DNA of 13,881 nucleotides from Campylobacterales bacterium (lineage in GTDB: Bacteria; Campylobacterota_A; Desulfurellia; JAADFJ01), in assembly GCA_027080125.1 (NCBI GenBank), contig JALWSW010000174.1, positions 1 through 13,881 of the forward strand, in the 5' to 3' direction. Both the position numbers and the translations under genes were made by a program. The notes under the pieces were generated by a model. It was not told where the DNA came from. It was given only the letters and a program-made list of their open reading frames with translations, and did no database searches. Numbering within the stretch: position 1 is the stretch's first letter; every line of letters begins with the position of its first letter. Positions 1 through 5,756 of this stretch are shown one piece after another.

Positions 1-1068
1 ACCGAGATAAATCTTCCGTTTATTACAGCTGATGCCTCAGGACCAAAACATCTGAATCTTAAACTTACAAGGGCTCATTACGAGCAGCTTGTTATGCCTT
101 TGATAGAGAGCACAATAAAACCGTGTCAAAAGGCATTGGATGATGCGGGTTTAAAGGCATCCGATATAAATTATGTGATACTTGTAGGAGGAATGACCAG
201 GACTCCTATGGTTCAGCAAAAGGTAAAGGAGTTTTTCGGTAAAGAGCCGAGAAAAGATGTAAACCCGGATGAGGCTGTTGCAATAGGAGCGGCGATTCAG
301 GGCGGAGTTCTTAAAGGCGATGTTAAAGATGTTTTGCTTTTGGATGTTACACCTCTTTCGCTTGGTATCGAAACCCTGGGTGGCGTAATGACAAAGATAA
401 TCGAAAGAAACACTACAATTCCTACAAGAAAGAGCCAGATATTTACAACCGCAGAGGATAATCAGTCGGCAGTCACTATCCATGTTCTTCAGGGAGAACG
501 CCCTATGGCTCAGGACAATAAAACTTTGGGACGATTTGAGTTGGTAGGTATTCCGCCTGCACCAAGAGGCGTGCCTCAAATTGAGGTAACCTTTGATATA
601 GATGCAAACGGAATTCTGAATGTAAGCGCCAAGGATAAGGCAACAGGCAAAGAGCAGGCTATCAAAATTACCGCATCATCAGGCTTGACAGATGAAGAGA
701 TTGAAAAGATGAAGGCTGAGGCTGAGGCGCATGCTGAGGAAGATCGCAAAAAGAAAGAGCTTATAGATCTCAGAAACAAAGCTGATAATCTGATATATGC
801 AACGGAAAAATCGCTCAATGAGCTTGGCGATAAGGTTTCTCAGGCAGATAAAGACAAAATTAACAGCAGTTTGGAAAATCTCAAAAAGGTGAAGGAGAGT
901 GATGATAAGGAAGCTATCGAATCAGCCATAAACGATGCAATAAGCGCCTCTCATAAAATTGCCGAGCAGGCATACAAGACCGGGGCAGCCCAATCCGGCT
1001 CTCAGGGCTCTGAAGATAAACCGAATGAGGAAGAAGTTGTGGACGCAGAGGTTGAAGAGGATAAATAG
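1..1068 (+). CDS. dnaK: Molecular chaperone DnaK (Hsp70), 3' part; 5' end outside window
   Basis: Cytosolic ATP-dependent Hsp70 that binds exposed hydrophobic peptides and works with DnaJ and GrpE. The frame is open from base 1 (TEINLPFITADASGPKH...), so the ATG at 94 is an internal Met and not the start. The 355 visible residues are a little over half of a usual DnaK of about 640. They cover the end of the nucleotide-binding domain (VILVGGMTRTPMVQ and the DEAVAIGAAIQGG motif), the interdomain linker (DVLLLDVTPLSLGIETLGG), the beta-sandwich substrate-binding domain (IERNTTIPTRKSQIF, VLQGERPMAQDN, FDIDANGILNVSAKDKATG) and the helical lid rich in Lys/Glu. The C-terminus is acidic and ends EEEVVDAEVEEDK before TAG, the typical bacterial DnaK tail. 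dnaJ starts five bases downstream, so the two are co-transcribed. Heat-shock control elements, if any, lie upstream of the window. Identity is very secure. Confidence 0.98.
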   Translation, partial: TEINLPFITADASGPKHLNLKLTRAHYEQLVMPLIESTIKPCQKALDDAGLKASDINYVILVGGMTRTPMVQQKVKEFFGKEPRKDVNPDEAVAIGAAIQGGVLKGDVKDVLLLDVTPLSLGIETLGGVMTKIIERNTTIPTRKSQIFTTAEDNQSAVTIHVLQGERPMAQDNKTLGRFELVGIPPAPRGVPQIEVTFDIDANGILNVSAKDKATGKEQAIKITASSGLTDEEIEKMKAEAEAHAEEDRKKKELIDLRNKADNLIYATEKSLNELGDKVSQADKDKINSSLENLKKVKESDDKEAIESAINDAISASHKIAEQAYKTGAAQSGSQGSEDKPNEEEVVDAEVEEDK

Positions 1069-1073
1069 AGCAG

Positions 1074-2147
1074 ATGGATTATTATCAGATACTTGGAGTT
1101 GAACGCACTGCATCAGTAGAAGAGATTAAAGCCGCATACAGAAAACTTGCAATGAAATATCACCCGGACAGAAATCCGGGTGATAAAAAAGCTGAAGAGC
1201 GGTTTAAGCAGATTAGCGAAGCTTATGCTGTGCTGTCTGATCCGAGAAAAAGAAGTCAATTTGACCAGTTTGGAAGCGTTGATCGATCCAACATCAATCT
1301 TAATGATATATTCAGAAGTTTCGGCTTTGGCGGCTTGGACGATCTGTTCGGTGATTTTTTCGGAACCTCATCAAGATATTCGCGAGCTTCCGCGGGAGAT
1401 GATATAGAAGAGGTCTTGGAGATCAGTTTTAAAGAGGCTGCGCTGGGAACAAAAAAAACCATAAAGATAAACTATGAAAAAAACTGTGCTTCTTGCGGCG
1501 GAAACGGTGGAGATAGTGCCACATGTCCTCGATGCGGAGGGCGAGGCAGTACCCAGATATCTCACGGATTTATCTCACTTGCCACCACCTGTTCAAGATG
1601 CGGTGGGACTGGTTTGATAATAACCAAAAGATGTCATGTATGCAAAGGTTCAGGTATTACCAAAGAAGCAAAGAAGATAACCGTCAAGATTCCAGCCGGT
1701 GTTGACAATGGTAACTATTACCGGTTAAACGGCTATGGTCATGCCGGAAAAAACGGAGGTCCCAACGGGGATCTATATCTTAAATTCAAGGTTGTAAACG
1801 ATACGCAATTTATTCGGGATGGAAACAATATTATTCTTCATCAGCCTGTCTCACTTATAAGTGCCGTATTGGGAGACACGATTACCGTAGAAACACTGTA
1901 TGGCAGGGAAGAGATAAAGATTCCGGAAGGCACCGATTCCGGCGAGGAATTTATTTTGAAAGGCAAAGGAATAAGAGGCGGAAATCAGATTGTCAGAATA
2001 TTTGTCCAAACCCCCAAAAATCTAACCGCAGAAGCAAAGAGACGGTTTAAAGAGTTTGCAAAAGTTTATGATGAGACCAAAGGTAAAGAGGATAAAGATA
2101 TTGTAGGAAAGATAAAAAATTTTTTCAAGAGCGCATATAACACTTAA
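1074..2147 (+). CDS. dnaJ: Chaperone protein DnaJ (Hsp40, type I)
   Basis: Co-chaperone that delivers substrates to DnaK and stimulates its ATPase. At 357 residues it is slightly shorter than typical DnaJ (about 370 to 380). The J domain occupies residues 1 to 67, with the HPD triad at 30-32. A short Gly/Phe-rich stretch follows at about 80-97. The zinc-binding domain holds all four CxxCxGxG repeats, at Cys138/141, Cys151/154, Cys173/176 and Cys187/190. The C-terminal peptide-binding beta domains follow (IPAGVDNGNYYRLNGYG, GDLYLKFKV, IKIPEGTDSGEEF). The linker between the first and second zinc repeats is short (GDSAT) compared with E. coli DnaJ. The ATG at 1074 sits five bases after the dnaK stop, with only a weak GAGG 13 bases upstream, so translation may be coupled to dnaK. 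It ends in TAA. Type I DnaJ is secure; CbpA-like (type II) proteins lack the zinc domain. Confidence 0.97.
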   Translation: MDYYQILGVERTASVEEIKAAYRKLAMKYHPDRNPGDKKAEERFKQISEAYAVLSDPRKRSQFDQFGSVDRSNINLNDIFRSFGFGGLDDLFGDFFGTSSRYSRASAGDDIEEVLEISFKEAALGTKKTIKINYEKNCASCGGNGGDSATCPRCGGRGSTQISHGFISLATTCSRCGGTGLIITKRCHVCKGSGITKEAKKITVKIPAGVDNGNYYRLNGYGHAGKNGGPNGDLYLKFKVVNDTQFIRDGNNIILHQPVSLISAVLGDTITVETLYGREEIKIPEGTDSGEEFILKGKGIRGGNQIVRIFVQTPKNLTAEAKRRFKEFAKVYDETKGKEDKDIVGKIKNFFKSAYNT

Positions 2148-2164
2148 ATGCATATAACCCCGGC

Positions 2165-2171
2165 AAGGAGG
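2165..2171 (+). promoter_or_regulatory. Strong Shine-Dalgarno for the CoA-binding protein gene
   Basis: AAGGAGG lies four bases before the ATG at 2176 and seven bases before a second in-frame ATG at 2179. The spacing favours the second Met as the true start, which would shorten the protein by one residue. The strong site suggests this gene is translated independently of dnaJ, whose stop is 28 bases upstream. Confidence 0.75.
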
Positions 2172-2175
2172 CAAT

Positions 2176-2595
2176 ATGATGAAAGACAGAATAGATAAGA
2201 TTTTAGATTCGTATAAAACAATAGCTGTTGTAGGTGCATCACCAAAAAAGGAACGACCGAGCTGGCAGGTTGCAAAATATATGCAGGAAAACGGTTATAG
2301 GATTGTTCCGGTCAGACCGGGAGTAGATGAGATACTCGGTGAGAAATGCTACAGCAGCTTGTCTGAGATTCCGTTTCAGATAGATGTTGTGGATGTATTC
2401 AGAAGATCAGATGCAGTAATGCCGGTTGTAGAGGAAGCAATCAAAATAGGCGCCAAGGTGGTTTGGCTTCAGCTTGGCATAAAAAATGCTCAAGCTGAAA
2501 AAAAGGCTGAAGATGCCGGGCTCTTGGTTGTTTCTGACAGATGTATAAAAATAGAGCATTCCAAGAGAAAAGGCAGCAAAAAGAAGAATTCATAG
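2176..2595 (+). CDS. CoA-binding domain protein, YccU/COG1832-like
   Basis: A small single-domain Rossmann-fold protein of 139 residues, close to the family's usual length. The N-terminal nucleotide/CoA-binding loop is visible as TIAVVGASPKKERPSWQVAKYM (about 15-36, written here in parts: VVGASP at 18-23, then RPSWQVA). It is followed by the hallmark segments ILGEKCYSSLSEIP (53-66), DVVDVFRRSD (70-79), AKVVWLQLGI (93-102) and the C-terminal DRCIKIEH (121-128). The family resembles the CoA-binding domain of succinyl-CoA synthetase alpha and acyl-CoA synthetases but lacks the catalytic domains; its physiological function is unknown. A lysine-rich tail (SKRKGSKKKNS) follows the domain and is probably disordered. 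It lies 28 bases behind dnaJ and likely shares its transcript, although no functional link to the chaperones is established. It ends with TAG and faces the convergent nuo operon. Family assignment is confident; any specific function would be a guess. Confidence 0.9.
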   Translation: MMKDRIDKILDSYKTIAVVGASPKKERPSWQVAKYMQENGYRIVPVRPGVDEILGEKCYSSLSEIPFQIDVVDVFRRSDAVMPVVEEAIKIGAKVVWLQLGIKNAQAEKKAEDAGLLVVSDRCIKIEHSKRKGSKKKNS

Positions 2596-2610
2596 CATCA
2601 TTTGAATCAG

Positions 2611-2766
2611 TTACCAGCAACCTGGTTTGTTGCAGTTTCTGAATAGATAGTAAGGACAGTTTTGCTTGCATTTCAACTGCCCTTCACGAATCATTCTATT
2701 GAACCGTTTTTTTATATCGTTATCGCTGATTTTTCTGATTCTCTTTAATTTTTCTCTACTTTTCAA
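2611..2766 (-). CDS. Possible small basic, cysteine-rich protein downstream of nuoN
   Basis: I do not recognise this protein. It is a 51-codon minus-strand frame starting with TTG directly after the nuoN TGA and in the same frame, ending with TAA. The first 30 residues are strongly basic and look helical (KSREKLKRIRKISDND, then IKKRFNRMIREGQ). The end is a compact four-cysteine segment, CKQNCPYYLFRNCNKPGCW, spaced C-x3-C-x7-C-x4-C at residues 33, 37, 45 and 50, which could bind zinc or another metal. There is no ATG near the front. An internal ATG at codon 25 would give a 27-residue peptide that keeps all four cysteines. The only Shine-Dalgarno-like sequence is GGTGGGG inside the end of nuoN, nine bases before the TTG, which is weak. 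Translation could be coupled to termination of nuoN, or the frame could be a readthrough extension of NuoN. It could also be chance. The ordered cysteine pattern is the main argument for it. Confidence 0.45.
   Translation of the reverse strand: MKSREKLKRIRKISDNDIKKRFNRMIREGQLKCKQNCPYYLFRNCNKPGCW
2613..2626 (+). terminator. Possible weak terminator hairpin after the dnaK-dnaJ operon
   Basis: A five-base inverted repeat, ACCAG (2613-2617) and CTGGT (2622-2626), with loop CAAC, lies 17 bases past the stop of the CoA-binding protein gene. It is followed by TTGTTGCAGTTTCT, which is T-rich but not a clean T tract. The stem is short, so this is only a candidate end for the plus-strand transcript. 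It also overlaps the last codons of a possible minus-strand small ORF. Confidence 0.3.
2652..2684 (-). repeat. Inverted repeat (10-bp stem) between convergent operons
   Basis: The arms are AAGGACAGTT (2652-2661) and AACTGCCCTT (2675-2684), separated by 13 bases. In a minus-strand transcript the arms pair over all ten positions, with one G-U wobble. In a plus-strand transcript the same position is an A-C mismatch. The minus-strand 3' flank is ACTATCTATTC, which is not a proper U tract. It may help end the nuo transcript or protect its 3' end. It also lies inside the possible small cysteine-rich ORF, so both readings cannot be equally important. Confidence 0.4.
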
Positions 2767-4209
2767 TCACAAAATCCCCACCGCCGAAATCGCAGCATTA
2801 AACGGCAACGATGGCAAGATACCGAAAATCAGCGTTCCGGCTATTCCTATTGCAATAACATACTTCAATGTGAGCGAATTTAACCAGACAGATGATTCTT
2901 TAGCATCACCTTTCATATAAATCTCGACAACAACCGAAAGATAGAAATATGCGCTTATTGCGCTGTTTATGACGCCCAAAATAACAAGCCAGTAATAATG
3001 GGCATCTATTGCGGCGCTGAAAAGATAAAATTTTCCGACAAAACCAACCGTTGGAGGAATACCGGTCAAAGAGAGCATAAAAAACGCCATAGCAACTCCG
3101 GCAGCAGGATATTTATAACCGATTCCCCGTAGATTTTTTATACTCGCATCCTCGTTTCCTTTTTTTGATAGATATTCGCAAACCGCAAATGCTCCCATAT
3201 TTGTAAATACGTAACCGAAAAGATAGAAAAGCACTCCCGCATTTCCCAAGTGATTAAATGCAAGAACACCCACAAGCATATAGCCTGCATGAGCAATCGA
3301 GGAATATCCCAAAAGTCGTTTCAGATCTTTTTGTAAAAGCGCCACGGTATTGCCAAAAAACATCGTGAAAACAGCCGTAATCCAAAGAAGATTTTGCCAT
3401 TGCACGGTTATGGAAGCAACTGCTATTGCTAAAAAGCGGATCAACAGAATAAATGCAGCAGCTTTTGGTGCTACACTCATAAATGCTGAAACCGGAGTCG
3501 GAGCCCCTTCGTAAATATCAGGTGTCCAACTATGAAACGGAAATGCGGCAATCTTAAACAGTATACCGACCATAACCATAAAAAACGCTACAATAAACAG
3601 CAGCCCTTCGGCATTTGCCTTTGCAATCCCACTAAACTCAACCGAACCGGAATAGATATAGAACAGGGCAATACCTACAACAAGAAAAGCCGAAGCAAAT
3701 GCTCCGAATATAAAATATTTCATTGCAGCTTCGGGAGATTTCTCTTTATCCTTGAAAAATCCGGTCAGTATATACATTGAGATTGATAAGGTCTCAACCG
3801 CAAGAAAAACAATAATAAGATTATGCGTTGAGGAAAGTAGCTGCATAGAAATTACAGATGCAGCCATAATAACATAATATTCACCATCTTTAATATTCTC
3901 TCTGTCAAGAAAATCTCTGCTCATCATAACCGCAAGAATAGCAGTAAGAGTAACTACCATGTTTATAAAATTACCCGCCTGATCAATGAAAATCTGCCCC
4001 ACAAATCCAAATTTCTGCACAGCCGGCCAAAAGTTTATAACCGAATAGAGTAATGCAGCCAGATAACCTGCAATACTTATAGAACTTAATATCTTTTTTC
4101 TGTTTTTACTGGCCAGATCAACAACAAACAGAATCAGCATAAGAGCCGCGACGATAAGCTCAGGAACGATAACCGCAAAATCTGAAAGATGGTAAGGCAT
4201 TATAATCAT
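2767..4209 (-). CDS. nuoN: NADH-quinone oxidoreductase subunit N (antiporter-like)
   Basis: Inner-membrane proton-translocating subunit of complex I, homologous to Mrp antiporter subunits. It has 480 residues, close to E. coli NuoN (485), and is almost wholly hydrophobic. Key residues of the half-channels are present: Glu139 in LAVETLSISMY, Lys219 in ILFKIAAFPFHSW, Lys249 in SVAPKAAAF and Lys393 in GFVGKFYLF. The motif WTPDIYEGAPTPVSAF (228-243) and the segment DLKRLLGYSSIAHAGY (295-310) are diagnostic. The ATG at 4209 overlaps the nuoM TGA by four bases, and AGGAGG at 4216-4221 is spaced six bases from it. An in-frame ATG three codons later (4200) is possible but less well placed. It ends with TGA, after which the frame stays open for 51 more codons. 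This is normally the last gene of nuo operons, as here. Confidence 0.97.
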   Translation of the reverse strand: MIIMPYHLSDFAVIVPELIVAALMLILFVVDLASKNRKKILSSISIAGYLAALLYSVINFWPAVQKFGFVGQIFIDQAGNFINMVVTLTAILAVMMSRDFLDRENIKDGEYYVIMAASVISMQLLSSTHNLIIVFLAVETLSISMYILTGFFKDKEKSPEAAMKYFIFGAFASAFLVVGIALFYIYSGSVEFSGIAKANAEGLLFIVAFFMVMVGILFKIAAFPFHSWTPDIYEGAPTPVSAFMSVAPKAAAFILLIRFLAIAVASITVQWQNLLWITAVFTMFFGNTVALLQKDLKRLLGYSSIAHAGYMLVGVLAFNHLGNAGVLFYLFGYVFTNMGAFAVCEYLSKKGNEDASIKNLRGIGYKYPAAGVAMAFFMLSLTGIPPTVGFVGKFYLFSAAIDAHYYWLVILGVINSAISAYFYLSVVVEIYMKGDAKESSVWLNSLTLKYVIAIGIAGTLIFGILPSLPFNAAISAVGIL

Positions 4210-5756
4210 CTTTTTCCTCCTGTAAGCATACTGATGTTTTCGGCAGGAGCCTCTCTATGAACTTGACTAATCAGGTGATTGACCGAGGTATGCATTTTGG
4301 AAAGGAACGCATTCGGATAAAGCCCGATCCAGAAAACCAGAAGAACAAGAGGAATAAAATAGCTGAACTCTCTAAGTGAAAGATCTTTCAGTTTTCCCTG
4401 TTTTGACAACTCCACAAGCTCGGGCTTTGGTTTGTGGAAAAAGACCCTTCTGAACATAACAAGCATATAGGTTGCCGAAAAAATTGCAGCCGGTGCCAAA
4501 AGCATCCCATACCATATATTCTTTTTGAATACACCAACAAGGATAAGAATTTCACCGATAAATCCGTTCATTCCGGGCAGTCCGATTGATGAGAAAACGA
4601 AAATTCCCGCCATAACCGCATAAGCCGGCATGATTGCTGCAAGTCCGCTATAGCGACCAATCAGTCTGGTATGCATTCTCTCATATATTACTCCGACTAT
4701 GAGGAAGAGTGCACCTGTGGAGATGCCGTGATTTATCATCTGCAATATTGAGCCTTCCATACCGATTCTGTTTAAGGCGAACATACCAAGCATGCTGTAT
4801 CCGAGATGACTTACCGAAGAATATGCGACAAGTTTTTTCATATCCGGCTGAACCATTGCCACCCACGCACCGTAATAAACTCCGATTAACCCTACAATCA
4901 CTATCACAGGCACAAAAAGTCTGCTCATATCGGGAAACATCGGAAGATTGAATCTCAAAAATCCGTATGTTCCCATCTTCAGCAAAACACCTGCAAGCAG
5001 AACCGAGCCTGCAGTAGGCGCCTCGACATGAGCCCATGGAAGCCATGTATGAAACGGCCAGATCGGCACCTTGATTGCAAAAGCAAGAAAAAATGCCAGA
5101 AACAGCCAAAACTGCCATTTGAACGGAAGCGGGGTTTTGGCGAGCTCCACCAGATTAAACGTATAAATACCGGTAAAATGACCATGGATAAAATAGAGAG
5201 CCATCAGTGCGGCAAGCATCAGAACCGAACCGGCAAAGGTATAGAGGAAAAATTTCATTGTAGCATAAACCCGAAACTTTCCTCCCCATATACCAATCAG
5301 CAGATACATCGGAATCAACTCGAACTCCCAGAACACATAAAACAGGAATCCATCAAGAGCCAGAAACACGCCAAGCATACCGGTTTCAAGTAATAAAAGG
5401 GCAATATTAAACTCTTTTACCTTTTTATCAATCGCTTCCCAGGTTGACCATTGAGCCGGAATCATAAGAAACGTGGTCAAAAGAACCAAAAAGAGCGATA
5501 TTCCGTCAATTCCCAAAAAGAAATGGATATTTAGGCTCTTAATCCAACTGTAGTTTTCAACAAACTGCATATTGTAGGTGCCTGAATTGAAATAGAAATA
5601 AAGCGGAATTGAGATTAGAAATTCAATAACAATCCAGACAAGCGTAAACAGCTTGATAATCAGCGTATCTTTTTTTGGTATGAAAGCCAGTAATATTGCG
5701 CCTATGAGCGGGAAAAACAGCAGCAGCGAAAGATACGGGAAATTTGATATACTCAT
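4206..5756 (-). CDS. nuoM: NADH-quinone oxidoreductase subunit M (antiporter-like)
   Basis: Membrane-arm proton pump subunit of complex I, 516 residues, close to E. coli NuoM (509). Conserved channel residues are visible: Glu144 in FWEFELIPMYLLIG, Lys229 in AIKVPIWPFHTWLP, Lys260 in GVLLKMGTYGF and Glu402 in MNGFIGEILILVG. The last takes the place of the TM12 lysine of NuoL and NuoN, as is typical of NuoM. VEAPTAGSVLLAG (244-256) and KKLVAYSSVSHLGYSMLG (308-324) confirm the M type. One oddity is Trp241 in LPWAHVEAP, where bacterial NuoM commonly has Asp (LPDAH). The ATG at 5756 overlaps the nuoL stop as ATGA and is preceded by GGAGG six bases upstream. Its own TGA overlaps the nuoN ATG. Both junctions suggest translational coupling across L-M-N, consistent with equal stoichiometry. 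Confidence 0.97.
   Translation of the reverse strand: MSISNFPYLSLLLFFPLIGAILLAFIPKKDTLIIKLFTLVWIVIEFLISIPLYFYFNSGTYNMQFVENYSWIKSLNIHFFLGIDGISLFLVLLTTFLMIPAQWSTWEAIDKKVKEFNIALLLLETGMLGVFLALDGFLFYVFWEFELIPMYLLIGIWGGKFRVYATMKFFLYTFAGSVLMLAALMALYFIHGHFTGIYTFNLVELAKTPLPFKWQFWLFLAFFLAFAIKVPIWPFHTWLPWAHVEAPTAGSVLLAGVLLKMGTYGFLRFNLPMFPDMSRLFVPVIVIVGLIGVYYGAWVAMVQPDMKKLVAYSSVSHLGYSMLGMFALNRIGMEGSILQMINHGISTGALFLIVGVIYERMHTRLIGRYSGLAAIMPAYAVMAGIFVFSSIGLPGMNGFIGEILILVGVFKKNIWYGMLLAPAAIFSATYMLVMFRRVFFHKPKPELVELSKQGKLKDLSLREFSYFIPLVLLVFWIGLYPNAFLSKMHTSVNHLISQVHREAPAENISMLTGGKR

Noticed and set aside
151..579. 142-residue minus-strand ORF opposite dnaK
   Set aside because: It is antisense to the highly conserved dnaK substrate-binding region; it shows no family signature.
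94..1068. ATG at 94 as the start of dnaK
   Set aside because: The frame is open to base 1 and the 31 residues before this Met match the DnaK core, so it is internal.
2705..2712. T run after CCG as a plus-strand terminator tail
   Set aside because: No convincing stem precedes it, and it corresponds to lysine codons on the minus-strand candidate ORF.
2666..2920. Hydrophobic 84-residue ORF on the plus strand
   Set aside because: It is antisense to the end of nuoN and to the lysine-rich small ORF; the runs of Phe and Leu come from the complement of A-rich codons. It has no ribosome binding site or family resemblance.
4681..5118. 145-residue minus-strand ORF within nuoM
   Set aside because: It is the shifted frame of a clearly coding, conserved nuoM segment, and its residue composition looks like a shadow (many Cys, Arg and Ser).
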